39,398 nucleotides of DNA from contig JACPFC010000022.1 of assembly GCA_016183175.1 (NCBI GenBank), forward strand, positions 1-39,398. Direction: 5' to 3'. The DNA is from Deltaproteobacteria bacterium (lineage in GTDB: Bacteria; UBA10199; SBBF01). Below the pieces are notes generated by a model, which was not told where the DNA came from, made no database searches, and was given only the letters and a program-made list of their open reading frames with translations. The translations under genes were made by a program, and so were the position numbers. Shown piece by piece: positions 1 to 7,716 of the stretch. Position 1 is the first letter of the stretch, and each line of letters begins with the position of its first letter.

Positions 1-1
1 G

Positions 2-187
2 AGGGAAGGATTGAACGAATTAAGCGGGGAGCACCGGGAGGTTTTGGTGCTCAATATCATGGAGGGGGTGACGATTGCCGAAATTTCGGCGATCATGAAC
101 GTTCCGGAAGGAACGGTAAAGTCGCGTCTCTTTCATGCAAAGAGCAGGATGGCCGAAATCCTGCGAACCAAAGGAATACCGCTATGA
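2..187 (+). CDS. ECF-type RNA polymerase sigma factor, C-terminal part (5' end outside window)
   Basis: The open frame enters from the left edge and ends in TGA at 185-187. The 61 visible residues match sigma-70 region 4: a helix-turn-helix with HREVLVLNIMEGVTIAEIS, followed by VPEGTVKSRLFHAKSRM, the recognition helix that contacts the -35 element in ECF factors. The stop overlaps the ATG of the next gene (ATGA, 184-187), so the two are probably translationally coupled, the usual arrangement for an ECF sigma factor and its membrane anti-sigma partner. Regions 2 and upstream are not in the window, so the ECF subgroup cannot be named. Confidence 0.88.
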   Translation, partial: REGLNELSGEHREVLVLNIMEGVTIAEISAIMNVPEGTVKSRLFHAKSRMAEILRTKGIPL

Positions 188-534
188 CAAACGAACTTGA
201 TCCAAAAACTGTGGAGAAGCTGACCTATTTTCTTAAGGCCAACCAGCCTTATCCACCTCCGCCAAAGCCGGGGGAGAGGGAACGGATCTTCCGCGTCATC
301 CGCGAGCTTCACGAAAGGCCGACAGGACTGGAGCGTATTTTTGGCCCCCTTCAGTGGCTCATCCCCGCCGCCGCCTCTGCCGTCGTTGCCTTTATCCTCC
401 TCTCCGATTTTATCCCTTCCCGCTCCGGGGCGGATGCCGACCTCGGCATCTATCTGGCCGATACCTTCAGCATTTTTGAGGAGCCGGCGGACAAAGGCCG
501 GGATTCGGTTGAAAACGACTGGCTCTCCCTCTGA
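184..534 (+). CDS. Putative membrane anti-sigma factor / sigma-partner protein
   Basis: A 116-residue protein with a cytosolic N-terminal part (1-55, Pro-rich around 22-28), one hydrophobic helix at about 58-78 (PLQWLIPAAASAVVAFILL) and a short acidic outer tail. Its ATG overlaps the stop of the sigma factor gene. Position, size and single-span topology fit an anti-sigma factor holding the sigma factor at the membrane. I do not see the HxxxCxxC zinc motif of ZAS-type anti-sigma factors, so the role rests on context. A weak sigma-70-like promoter (TTGACA at 535-540, 17-base spacer, AAAGAT at 558-563) follows its stop. Confidence 0.6.
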   Translation: MTNELDPKTVEKLTYFLKANQPYPPPPKPGERERIFRVIRELHERPTGLERIFGPLQWLIPAAASAVVAFILLSDFIPSRSGADADLGIYLADTFSIFEEPADKGRDSVENDWLSL

Positions 535-661
535 TTGACATTATTCGGAAATTTGGCAAAGATACCCCCGCTTTTCTTACCAAGGAGGAGGGTTCCCGCC
601 GAGCGCCGACCGAATAGGGAGGATAAAGCGAGGTGGGAGCGGAGACGACAAGGACGATGAA

Positions 662-678
662 GGAGTTAATTTAACTCC
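662..678. promoter_or_regulatory. Perfect 8-bp dyad upstream of the PuuD-like gene
   Basis: GGAGTTAA-T-TTAACTCC is a perfect inverted repeat ending 20 bases before the chosen start at 699. It could be an operator or a small hairpin in the leader. There is no T-run, so it is not an intrinsic terminator. The rest of the gap 535-698 is purine-rich with no gene seen. Confidence 0.35.
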
Positions 679-698
679 CGGCAACCATGGAGGATACT

Positions 699-1403
699 AT
701 GAAAATGGCCTTATTCAATATGGATGGAATTCTTTTTCTCTTGCGCTGGATTCATTTTATTTTCGGCGTCATCTGGATCGGACTTTTGTATTACTTCAAC
801 TTCATTCAGGGGGAATTTTTCAAGGAGATCGAGGCGGGGGTGAAAAATATCGCCACGCAAAAACTGGTCCCGAGGGCCCTCGGGTGGTTTCGGTGGGGCG
901 CCATGGTCACCTTTCTCTCCGGCCTTTTTATCCTGACCGGAACACTTCATGCCGGCATGCCGTGGCACTCCAGCTGGTTTCTCCTGATTTTGATCGGCGC
1001 CGGATTCGGCACCCTGATGTGGTTTAATGTCTGGTTTGTCATTTGGCCGAACCAAAAAACGGTCATTGCATCGGCCAACCAGGTCCTCTCGGGGGGAAAG
1101 CCGCTTGAGAAGGCGGCTGTCTGCGGGGCCCGCGCCCTCTGCGCCTCACGGACCAATGTCGTCTTTTCGTTCCCCATGCTCTTTTTCATGGGGGCCGCGA
1201 GGCATTTGGGATTTGACCGTGATTTTTCAACCGTCAATTTCTGGCCGATCGGCATCGTGATCGCCCTCCTCGCCCTGCTTCTGCAGATAAACGCGCTCAA
1301 GGGAAAACCGGGGCCGATGGCCTCCGTGAAGGGGGTGATTCACGTCGCCGTAATTTTTACGGCGGTGGTTTACCTGGCGGTGGAATTTTTGTCGCGGATT
1401 TGA
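699..1403 (+). CDS. Urate hydroxylase PuuD-like (Urate_ox_N family) multi-pass membrane protein
   Basis: A 234-residue, very hydrophobic protein with about six membrane helices. The opening LRWIHFIFGVIWIGLLYYFNF and the later LMWFNVWFVIWPNQK are characteristic of the Urate_ox_N/PuuD membrane family, whose better-studied members pair this domain with a cytochrome c in urate oxidation. No cytochrome domain or CxxCH is present here and no purine catabolism genes are nearby, so a uricase role is unproven. His in WIHF and WHSSW are possible haem ligands. I chose ATG 699 over ATG 687 because GGAGG at 689-693 lies five bases upstream of it, whereas 687 has no ribosome binding site. Confidence 0.7.
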   Translation: MKMALFNMDGILFLLRWIHFIFGVIWIGLLYYFNFIQGEFFKEIEAGVKNIATQKLVPRALGWFRWGAMVTFLSGLFILTGTLHAGMPWHSSWFLLILIGAGFGTLMWFNVWFVIWPNQKTVIASANQVLSGGKPLEKAAVCGARALCASRTNVVFSFPMLFFMGAARHLGFDRDFSTVNFWPIGIVIALLALLLQINALKGKPGPMASVKGVIHVAVIFTAVVYLAVEFLSRI

Positions 1404-1409
1404 AATTTG

Positions 1410-1548
1410 TAACAGCCAAACAAAGAGAGCCCTGTGACGGAGCAATTTTCGTTCCCGCCAGCCACATCTGCCGACAAAACAAGTCAACTCTTAAGCGGCT
1501 TACGAAAATTGCGAAGACAAAGGGACTCTCTTTGTTTGCGAACTGTTA
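1410..1548. repeat. Large imperfect inverted repeat between convergent genes
   Basis: The left arm (1410-1452) and right arm (1502-1548) are complementary in three blocks: 11 bp (ACGAAAATTGC), 12 bp (CTCTCTTTGTTT) and 6 bp (CTGTTA), with mismatches between and a loop of about 49 bases. The right arm overlaps the folB stop codon. It sits exactly between the convergent PuuD-like and folB genes. It may act as a bidirectional terminator or be a MITE-like relic; there is no clear T-tract. Confidence 0.6.
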
Positions 1549-1908
1549 CTTTTTCCGATAGATCGAAACCGATACCTTCCGCGCGTGCGGGATGGCGAGA
1601 GGCTTGTCCACGCTGACATCCACCCCGTGGACTCCCTTAAGAGCGAGAATCTCGCGGGCCACCTCCTCGGCGATTGTTTCGATCAGATTGTAGTGTTTCC
1701 GCTTCAGAACATTCAAGACCAGCGCGTCAACGACATCGTAGTCGATAGTGTCTTTGAGGTGATCGCTCTTTGCCGCTTTTTTTACATCGAATTCGATCTT
1801 TAAATCGACAATCACCTTCTGTTTCCGCTTTTTTTCCCAGTGATAGAAACCGAGGGTGTGGTCGTACTCGAGGGTGAGATGCAGATGGTCGCGCCTGACG
1901 GTTCGCAT
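1546..1908 (-). CDS. folB: Dihydroneopterin aldolase
   Basis: A 120-residue protein of usual FolB length. FolB aldol-cleaves 7,8-dihydroneopterin to 6-hydroxymethyl-dihydropterin and glycolaldehyde in folate synthesis. [12 protein letters not shown] (about 19-30) matches the FolB motif IGxYxWExxxxQ with the substrate-binding Glu. The C-terminal [17 protein letters not shown] (about 102-118) carries the conserved catalytic Lys and the AxPHA motif. The frame stays open further upstream, but ATG 1908 gives the family length and leaves a 55-bp divergent promoter region before folE. Divergent pairing with folE fits a pterin/folate cluster. Confidence 0.88.
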   Translation of the reverse strand: MRTVRRDHLHLTLEYDHTLGFYHWEKKRKQKVIVDLKIEFDVKKAAKSDHLKDTIDYDVVDALVLNVLKRKHYNLIETIAEEVAREILALKGVHGVDVSVDKPLAIPHARKVSVSIYRKK

Positions 1909-1963
1909 TGACACCGCCCTAGCAAATTGGGTAGGACTCTTCAATCCCTTATCCGGAAAAAAG

Positions 1964-2602
1964 ATGCCCAAGGCATTAAAGACACAACCGATTGCCCTTG
2001 TTGAAGATAGGACGCCGACCTCTTTTAAACCGGTTTCTCTGCCCGCGCGCCGCGAGATGGAGGAAACCCTCCGCATTCTTTTGCGCGGCGTGGGGGAAGA
2101 TCCGGACCGCGAGGGGCTTTTAAAAACCCCCTCCCGCGTCGTCGAGTCGCTTAAATTCCTGACCAAAGGATACGAAGAAGATCCTTTTGACGTCATCAAC
2201 AGCGCCATTTTCAACGAAAAGCACGACGAGATGATCGTCGTGAAAGACATCGTCCTCTACAGCCTCTGCGAGCACCACCTCCTCCCTTTCTTCGGCCGGG
2301 CCCATGTGGCTTATATTCCCAACAACCGGATTGTGGGCCTTTCAAAAATCGCGCGGCTGGTGGAAATTTATGCGCGGCGGCTTCAGGTGCAGGAGCGGCT
2401 GACCCAGCAGATCGCCGATACGTTGCAAGAAACCCTCAAACCGAAAGGAACGGCGGTAATCATCGAGGCCGAGCACCTTTGCATGCAGATGCGCGGGGTG
2501 CAAAAAAGGGGATCAAGCATGATCACCTCCGCCATGCTCGGCGGATTCCGTCGTCTGGCGACGCGTGAAGAATTTATTTCTCTCATTCGCAATGGAAAAT
2601 AA
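1964..2602 (+). CDS. folE: GTP cyclohydrolase I
   Basis: A 212-residue protein converting GTP to 7,8-dihydroneopterin triphosphate, the entry to folate and to 7-deazaguanine (queuosine) synthesis. Zinc ligands of type IA enzymes are visible: [17 protein letters not shown] near the middle (Cys and His-His) and [13 protein letters not shown] near the C-terminus. The N-terminal REDPDREGL-like element appears as [19 protein letters not shown] 1964 gives a normal-length protein clear of the divergent folB; the frame is open further upstream, but that would overlap folB. It overlaps the start of the broken queD by 11 bases, so the two were one transcription unit. Confidence 0.95.
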   Translation: MPKALKTQPIALVEDRTPTSFKPVSLPARREMEETLRILLRGVGEDPDREGLLKTPSRVVESLKFLTKGYEEDPFDVINSAIFNEKHDEMIVVKDIVLYSLCEHHLLPFFGRAHVAYIPNNRIVGLSKIARLVEIYARRLQVQERLTQQIADTLQETLKPKGTAVIIEAEHLCMQMRGVQKRGSSMITSAMLGGFRRLATREEFISLIRNGK

Positions 2603-3011
2603 ATCACCTCATCTATCCCTCACCGCCTCCTACGACATTTGCGCCGCCCACCAGCTTAACCGGCCCGATTGGGACAGCGCCAAGAATCGCGCCGCCTTCG
2701 GCCACTGCGCCGATTTGCACGGGCATCAGTATAAACTGGAAGTGACGCTGGAAGGAGATGTCCCGGCCGAGACCGGGATGATTATCAACGGCTATGAGAT
2801 CGACCGGATTGTTCGCGAAAAAATTATGAGCCGGATTGACCACAAATTTTTGAACAAGGACATCCCCTTTTTTCAGTAAAAACTCCCCACGGCCGAATAG
2901 ATTGCCGTCTGGGCCTTTATGGAACTGAAAAACGCCTTTCCCCCGAATTGCCGCCTTAAAAAAGTCCGCCTGTACGAGACGCCGAATCTGTATGCCGAAT
3001 ATTCCGGATGA
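2592..3011 (+). pseudogene. queD: 6-carboxytetrahydropterin synthase QueD/PTPS, interrupted by two in-frame stops
   Basis: The frame encodes a full PTPS/QueD homologue but is broken by TAA at 2877-2879 and TAG at 2898-2900, in the same frame. Before the stops lie the zinc ligands (AAHQL, then CADLHGHQY with the catalytic Cys) and the DHKFLN motif. After them the frame continues KLPTAE-stop-IAVWAF and ends VRLYETPNLYAEYSG, carrying the pterin-binding Glu of the ETP motif. A product ending at 2879 has 95 residues and lacks that Glu. The frame's natural stop TGA (3009-3011) overlaps the next gene's ATG, so inactivation looks recent. TAA, TAG and TGA all serve as ordinary stops elsewhere here, so codon reassignment is not supported. 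Confidence 0.8.
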
Positions 3012-4129
3012 ATCTCCAAAACATAATCTTCGACTGGTCCGGCACCCTTTTTGACGATTTTGAAATCTCGCATCATTCCACCGTCGCCACGCTTAAAGCC
3101 TTCGGTGGAAAACTTGTTTCGATCGACGATTACAAAGAACACTTTGTCCTCCCCGCCTGGAAATTTTACCGGTATTTTCTCAAAAACGCCGACATGGATG
3201 CGGTGACCCATTTTTATTTTGAACACTTCATGCACCACATCGAACGGGGGAGGCTTTTCCCGAAGGCGAGGGAGAATCTGAAACGGGCGCATCGAATGGG
3301 ATATAAGCTTTTTATCTGCTCAACCGTCCGACAGGACCTTTTGGAAAAAATGGTCCGTCATCTGAAAATCGACCGTTTCTTTGACGGAATTTTCGGAAGC
3401 GTCCGCGACAAGGAGAAGCGGCTTCCCAATATCTGCCGTCGCCTCGGACTAAAAAAAGACCGGACGATCTTTGCCGGGGACATGGAGCACGATGTCGCGG
3501 CGGCGAAAAAGGCGGGGGTTTTATCCGCCGCCTTTCTTTGCGGCTATCAGACACCGCGCCATCTCCTCTCCGCGGCCCCCGATTTTGTCTGGAACGATCA
3601 CGGGAGTTTGGGGAAATTTTTGAATAAAATCCCCCCCAACCCCCCTTTGCCAAAGGGGGGAGTCGCATCTTCCCCCCCTTTGTCCTCCCCAGGCGGATCC
3701 GCCTTTGGCGGAAAAAAGGGGGGACAGGGGGGATTTCCTCTCGCCACCGTCGGCGCCTTGATTTTCAACCGCGGTGACATCTTTCTCGTCCAGACGCACA
3801 AATGGAGCCACACATTCGGTATTCCCGGAGGGAAGATCAAAAAGGGGGAAACGATGGAGGAGGCGCTCCGGCGCGAGATTTTTGAGGAGACCGGAATGAA
3901 AATCAAAAAGATCCGCTTTGCAATGGTTCAGGATTCGATCGATTCAAGGGAATTCTACAGACCGCATCAGCATTTTCTGCTGATCAATTTTTACGCCGAC
4001 ACCGATTCGCGGAAATTCAGGCTCAATGACGAATCGGAAAGCGGTTTTTGGGTGAATCCGCGTACTGCCCTCAAACTCCGCCTTAATCAACCGACACGGA
4101 TTTTGCTGGAACATTATTTTAAAACCTAA
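3008..4129 (+). CDS. HAD-family hydrolase fused to a Nudix hydrolase
   Basis: 373 residues with two catalytic domains. Residues 1-205 are a HAD phosphatase: DWSGTLFDD has the nucleophile Asp9, but the usual second Asp is Ser11, similar to the DWAGT motif of phosphonatase-type HADs; FAGDMEHDVAAAKKAG (155-170) supplies the late acidic motif. Residues 245-373 are a Nudix domain with an intact box: G275, E281, R289-E290, E293-E294, G296. The linker (about 208-243) is Pro/Gly-rich and encoded by a G-run palindromic repeat. The start overlaps the queD stop (ATGA); the 3' end overlaps the convergent permease gene by three bases. A nucleotide or pterin phosphate substrate would suit the neighbourhood, but this is a guess. 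Confidence 0.85.
   Translation: MNLQNIIFDWSGTLFDDFEISHHSTVATLKAFGGKLVSIDDYKEHFVLPAWKFYRYFLKNADMDAVTHFYFEHFMHHIERGRLFPKARENLKRAHRMGYKLFICSTVRQDLLEKMVRHLKIDRFFDGIFGSVRDKEKRLPNICRRLGLKKDRTIFAGDMEHDVAAAKKAGVLSAAFLCGYQTPRHLLSAAPDFVWNDHGSLGKFLNKIPPNPPLPKGGVASSPPLSSPGGSAFGGKKGGQGGFPLATVGALIFNRGDIFLVQTHKWSHTFGIPGGKIKKGETMEEALRREIFEETGMKIKKIRFAMVQDSIDSREFYRPHQHFLLINFYADTDSRKFRLNDESESGFWVNPRTALKLRLNQPTRILLEHYFKT
3626..3737. repeat. G/C-run palindromic repeat inserted in frame in the HAD-Nudix linker
   Basis: The outer arms are inverted: 3626-3648 (ATCCCCCCCAACCCCCCTTTG) pairs with about 3714-3737 (AAAGGGGGGACAGGGGGGATT). Inside are further palindromes (CCTTTGCCAAAGG; GGCGGATCCGCC). It translates as the NPPLPKGG ... 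KGGQGGF signature that I recognise from dispersed repeats in many environmental genomes. It keeps frame and contributes about 36 residues. Confidence 0.7.
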
Positions 4130-4887
4130 TTCACCAGCTTGTATCCCCGCCAGAAGAGATAGATACAGACGCCGTAGAGGATGACAGCGGCGGAAATAAC
4201 CGTCGTCAATCCGATCCACACGGGGGCATCGGAAACTCCCAAAAACGAATAGCGGACAAGATCGACGCAATAGAACATGGGGTTTGCCAGCGAAATTTTT
4301 TGCCAAAAGGGGGGGAGCATTTTGATCGAATAAAAAACACCCCCGAGGTAAACAAACGGGGTAATGACAAAATTCGTGAACATGGCGATTTTGTCCCAGC
4401 TTTCGGCATAGAGGGCCGAGATGATGCCAAAACCGGAAAAAAGGATGGAGGTAAAAAAGATGGAGGTAAAAATAAGCCCCCAGTGGTGAAAGGGAAAATC
4501 AATGAAAAAAGCGGAAACCGCCGCAATCACCCCCGCCACGACCATGCCGCGTAACAAGCCTCCGATCATATAGGCGGTCACCATCTGAAAATGGGTGAGC
4601 GGCGCCACCAGCATGTTTTCGATCGACCGCTCGAGGCGCGCCATGTAGAGGGAGGTGGAAGAATTGGCGTAGGCGTTGGTGATTACGGCCATCTGGATTA
4701 AGCCGGGGAGAATATAAATAATATACGAAAAACCGGAGATTTCCTTGATCCGCGTCCCGAGTGAATAGCCGAAGATGAGGATGAACATGACCGTCGTGAT
4801 CAGCGGCGGCAGGATGGTCTGCCGCGAAAGCCGCATGAAGCGGTAGAATTCGCGTTCGATTAATGTATAGAATCCGATCCAAGTCAT
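4126..4887 (-). CDS. ABC-2 type transporter permease (YadH/NodJ-like)
   Basis: A 253-residue protein with six predicted membrane helices and the ABC-2 family layout: an N-terminal amphipathic stretch IEREFYRFMRLSRQTILPPLI, then helices from about residue 30 onward, and the late ANPMFYCVDLVRYSFLG motif typical of YadH/NodJ permeases. It would form the membrane half of an exporter with the ATPase encoded just upstream; start and ATPase stop are three bases apart, so they are co-transcribed. The Shine-Dalgarno AGGAGGGG lies inside the end of the ATPase gene. Substrate unknown. Confidence 0.9.
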   Translation of the reverse strand: MTWIGFYTLIEREFYRFMRLSRQTILPPLITTVMFILIFGYSLGTRIKEISGFSYIIYILPGLIQMAVITNAYANSSTSLYMARLERSIENMLVAPLTHFQMVTAYMIGGLLRGMVVAGVIAAVSAFFIDFPFHHWGLIFTSIFFTSILFSGFGIISALYAESWDKIAMFTNFVITPFVYLGGVFYSIKMLPPFWQKISLANPMFYCVDLVRYSFLGVSDAPVWIGLTTVISAAVILYGVCIYLFWRGYKLVN

Positions 4888-4890
4888 CCT

Positions 4891-5868
4891 TTATAACCCC
4901 TCCTGACCTCCCCTTACCTTAAGGGGAGAAACTTCCTTATCTTCCGCCCCTTCAATCCGCGCCCCCGTCACCTTTAAAAACACATCCTCCAGTGTTCCCC
5001 GCTCCACATGCAGACCCACAATCCGGCAGTCAGGGTGTTTTGCCAGAACGCCCAAAAATTTTTCGATCATCCCGCCGACATTGGCCCCTTCTCCGATGAC
5101 GGTATCCTCGTTGACTGAAACATCAAAGCCCAGAGAACTGAAATCCTTAAGCGGAATTTTCTTCGAGATCTTTAAAAAAACCCGTTTTTCACAATACTGC
5201 TCGATCAATTCGGCCGGGCTTCCTGTCTCTCGGATTTCACCCAGATGGATGACGGCAATCCGCCGGCAAAGGGCCTCCGCCTCGTCGATATAATGCGTGG
5301 TGAGAATGATGGTCGTCCCGTCGCGGTTTAAGTGGCGAAGGTACTCCCAAAGTTCGTGCCTCTGTTCCACGTCGATCCCGGCGGTGGGCTCATCGAGGAT
5401 CAAGAGCTGTGGGTTTCCGACCATCGCCTTGGCCACAAGGAGGCGCCTCTGCATCCCGCCGGAGAGGCGATAGTAGGGGACATCGGCCTTTTCGGTCAGG
5501 CGGAATTGTTCCAGAAGACGGCCGACGATTTCTTTTTGCTCGCGCCGCTTAAGGCCATAGAACCCGGCCTGAAACATCAGGATTTTACGGATAGGAAAAA
5601 AGCGGTCGAGGTTCATATCCTGCGGCGAAAAACCCACCACGGCATGCGTCTTCAAATAATCGCGACGAACGTCCGATCCAAACACGGAAATCGACCCTTC
5701 ATTCAGATGGCAGAGCCCCACAATGGACTGAATGAGTGTCGTCTTGCCGGCGCCGTTGGGGCCAAGCAAGCCGAAAAACTCCCCCTTCCCGACTTCCAGG
5801 CTGATCCCTTTCAGGGCCTGCACGGGACCGTAGTTTTTTTTCGCATTGACGACCGATAGGGCGGACAT
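4891..5868 (-). CDS. ABC-2 type transporter ATP-binding protein (YadG/NodI-like)
   Basis: A 325-residue ATPase. Walker A GPNGAGKTT, Q-loop (SPQDMNL), signature LSGGMQRRL, Walker B LLILDEPTAGID and the switch His (TTHYIDEAEAL) are all intact, followed by a C-terminal domain typical of CcmA/NodI-type subunits (ERGTLEDVFLKVTG). Start is uncertain: GTG/ATG options exist; I prefer 5868 because homology begins at SVVNAKKNYG, but 5889 is possible and neither has a good ribosome site. The last 12 residues (SPLKVRGGQEGL) are encoded by a palindromic repeat. Divergent from ggt. Confidence 0.9.
   Translation of the reverse strand: MSALSVVNAKKNYGPVQALKGISLEVGKGEFFGLLGPNGAGKTTLIQSIVGLCHLNEGSISVFGSDVRRDYLKTHAVVGFSPQDMNLDRFFPIRKILMFQAGFYGLKRREQKEIVGRLLEQFRLTEKADVPYYRLSGGMQRRLLVAKAMVGNPQLLILDEPTAGIDVEQRHELWEYLRHLNRDGTTIILTTHYIDEAEALCRRIAVIHLGEIRETGSPAELIEQYCEKRVFLKISKKIPLKDFSSLGFDVSVNEDTVIGEGANVGGMIEKFLGVLAKHPDCRIVGLHVERGTLEDVFLKVTGARIEGAEDKEVSPLKVRGGQEGL
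4908..4928. repeat. Hairpin repeat at the ATPase 3' end
   Basis: CTCCCCTTA-CCT-TAAGGGGAG is a perfect 9-bp stem with a 3-base loop. It encodes part of the SPLKVRGGQEGL tail of the ATPase, and the adjacent G-run just downstream on the minus strand serves as the permease Shine-Dalgarno. Its translated form resembles the linker repeat at 3626-3737, so the two may belong to one repeat family. Confidence 0.5.
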
Positions 5869-5917
5869 TAATAGGGGGTCTTTTAGCATAAAAGAGGCAG
5901 GAAGCAAGAAGCTGGAT

Positions 5918-7537
5918 ATGTCAAATTCCAATTCGCCTATGGCGGGCCAAATTCCAAATTCCAAGGAAACTCCAATTTCAAAAAAACAAAAAACCAAACC
6001 CGTTTTTTTCATTTGGATTTTTAAAATTTGCAGTTTGTTTGGGATTTGGTGCTTGGGATTTGGAATTTTCCCTGCGTACGCCTACCAGCCGGCGGTTGTC
6101 TCTGCCCATCCGGAGGCCACCAGAGTCGGAATTGAAATTCTCAAAAAAGGGGGGAATTCAGCCGACGCCGCCATTGCCACAGCCTTTGCCCTCTCGGTCG
6201 TTGAACCGTTCAACTCGGGCCTCGGGGGGGGCGGGTTTTTGCTTTATTACGACGCCAAGGCAAAGAAATTCTCCTTTGTCGACTACCGTGAGACAGCCCC
6301 CATCAAGGCCTCCGAGGCCCTCTACCGAAAAGACCCCTCCCGTCTTTCAAAGGGAATCCTCTCCGTTGCCGTTCCCGGTTTTGTCAAAGGGATGGGGACA
6401 ATCCACAAGAAATGGGGATCGAAGGCGTGGGATGAACTGATCTATCCGGCCATCGACCTGGCGCGAAAAGGGATTCCGATCAGGGAAAAACTGGAAGAAA
6501 AGCTTAAGGAAACGGCGCCGGTTTTTAAGGATGATCCGGCCTTCACGGCTCTCTATGCAGACCCCTATGAGAAAAAGAACGGAAAGATCGTTCAGACCGA
6601 TTTGGCCGAAACCCTGGACGAGATTCGAAAGAACAGCGCTTCCTTTTACACCGGTTCCCTGGCAAAAAAAATCGCCCGTTTCATGAAAAAATCGGGGGGC
6701 CTGATCACGGAAGCGGATCTCCGTTCCTACCCGGTTTATTTCCGAAAGCCCTATCAGTTCCAGCGGGAGCCCTACAAAATAATCAGCGCCCCCCTCCCCA
6801 GTTCGGGGGGGGCCGCCCTCGACCTGCTGTTTAAAAAAGCGATCATCAACAATCTCGACCGGGCCCGCCCCTTCTCGCCGGAGGCCTTCGAAACGGTGAT
6901 GAAAGGGATTAAAGACTACTTCGACTACCGCGAGATCGCCCTGGCCGACACCGCTTCCAACATCGCGACTCACACGACGCACCTATCGGTTATCGACAAG
7001 GACGGAAATATCGCCTCGATGACCAATACGTTGAACAGCCCTTTTGGCTCCGGTGTTGTCGTCCCCGAAACCGGAATTATTTTGAACAATGAGATGGCCG
7101 ATTTTTCGCTTAAAGCCCATACCGCCAACGCCATCCGTCCCGGGCGGCGCCCCCTTTCCAGCATGTCGCCGTCGATTGTCTTCAAAAAAGGAAAGCCGTA
7201 TCTGGTCATCGGAACTCCGGGGGGCTTTAACATCCCGGTGAATCTTTTTCAGGTTTTCCTGTTTGTCTGGGACTGGAAGGCGTCGTTTGCGGGGGCCATT
7301 GCCCGGCCGAAAATCTATTATTCACCGGCCGCCGACAAGATTCTGGTCGAACCAAAAGTTTCCAACAACATTCGTGAAGCGCTTGCCGGCCAGGGAACCA
7401 TCGAGGAACAGCCGCCGACGGGGAATGTCCAGGCCCTGCTTATTCAGAACGAAAAGAAAACCCTCACCATTTCGGATCCGCGGGGGGAGGGGAAGGGGTT
7501 TGCCGACACATCTTTCCAAAAATCGGGCCGACAATAA
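5918..7537 (+). CDS. ggt: Gamma-glutamyltransferase precursor
   Basis: A 539-residue Ntn-hydrolase that cleaves or transfers gamma-glutamyl groups, for example from glutathione, in the periplasm. N-terminal signals AHPEATRVGIEILKKGGNSADAA and GLGGGGFLLYY match the large subunit; the autoprocessing Thr is in THTTHLSVIDKDGNIAS, with downstream NNEMADF and PLSSMSPS, all canonical. The signal peptide hydrophobic core (FFIWIFKICSLFGIWCLGFGIF, ending AYA) is encoded by the ATTCCAA palindromic repeat. Start choice is uncertain between ATG 5918 and ATG 5939; neither has a strong ribosome site. Confidence 0.92.
   Translation: MSNSNSPMAGQIPNSKETPISKKQKTKPVFFIWIFKICSLFGIWCLGFGIFPAYAYQPAVVSAHPEATRVGIEILKKGGNSADAAIATAFALSVVEPFNSGLGGGGFLLYYDAKAKKFSFVDYRETAPIKASEALYRKDPSRLSKGILSVAVPGFVKGMGTIHKKWGSKAWDELIYPAIDLARKGIPIREKLEEKLKETAPVFKDDPAFTALYADPYEKKNGKIVQTDLAETLDEIRKNSASFYTGSLAKKIARFMKKSGGLITEADLRSYPVYFRKPYQFQREPYKIISAPLPSSGGAALDLLFKKAIINNLDRARPFSPEAFETVMKGIKDYFDYREIALADTASNIATHTTHLSVIDKDGNIASMTNTLNSPFGSGVVVPETGIILNNEMADFSLKAHTANAIRPGRRPLSSMSPSIVFKKGKPYLVIGTPGGFNIPVNLFQVFLFVWDWKASFAGAIARPKIYYSPAADKILVEPKVSNNIREALAGQGTIEEQPPTGNVQALLIQNEKKTLTISDPRGEGKGFADTSFQKSGRQ
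5921..6070. repeat. ATTCCAA/TTGGAAT palindromic repeat, copy 1
   Basis: The left part contains CAAATTCCAAATTCCAAGG and related units; the right part contains the complements GGGATTTGG and GGGATTTGGAATTTT. The overall structure is a long imperfect hairpin. It spans the start region and signal peptide of ggt. A second copy lies between parA and parB (34585-34733). Confidence 0.65.
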
Positions 7538-7569
7538 ATTGCACGACAAGACTCACGCCAAAGCGAAGC

Positions 7570-7716
7570 GTGTTATATGAGCAATTAGAGGACTGGGCGT
7601 ACGAGAATACCGCAGGTGTCGCTAAAGATATCAAAGTAGCGCTTGTTGATCTTGAAAAGGAAAATAGATTGATAATTCAACGAATAAAAGGACAGAGAAA
7701 AACAACCGTACGAAAA
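7570..7716 (+). other. Possible remnant of an unrecognised gene
   Basis: A GTG-started reading of about 50 residues (LYEQLEDWAYENTAGVAKD ... EKENRLIIQRIKG) is helical and charged, with protein-like composition. It then runs out of register into the DUF5131 remnant. I do not recognise the family. It may be the 3' end of a gene joined to a 5'-truncated DUF5131 gene by deletion. Confidence 0.25.

Noticed and set aside
1909-2250. Long upstream extension of the folB frame (114 more residues).
   Set aside because: It is antisense to folE, shows no homology, and ATG 1908 gives the normal FolB length.
2877-2900. Stop codon reassignment or recoding as explanation for the queD stops.
   Set aside because: TAA, TAG and TGA all end intact genes in the window (folE, yidC, mnmE), and two different stops would have to be read through.
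5846-5917. TTG start at 5846 for ggt.
   Set aside because: It would overlap the start of the divergent ABC ATPase gene and adds sequence with no signal-peptide or family features.
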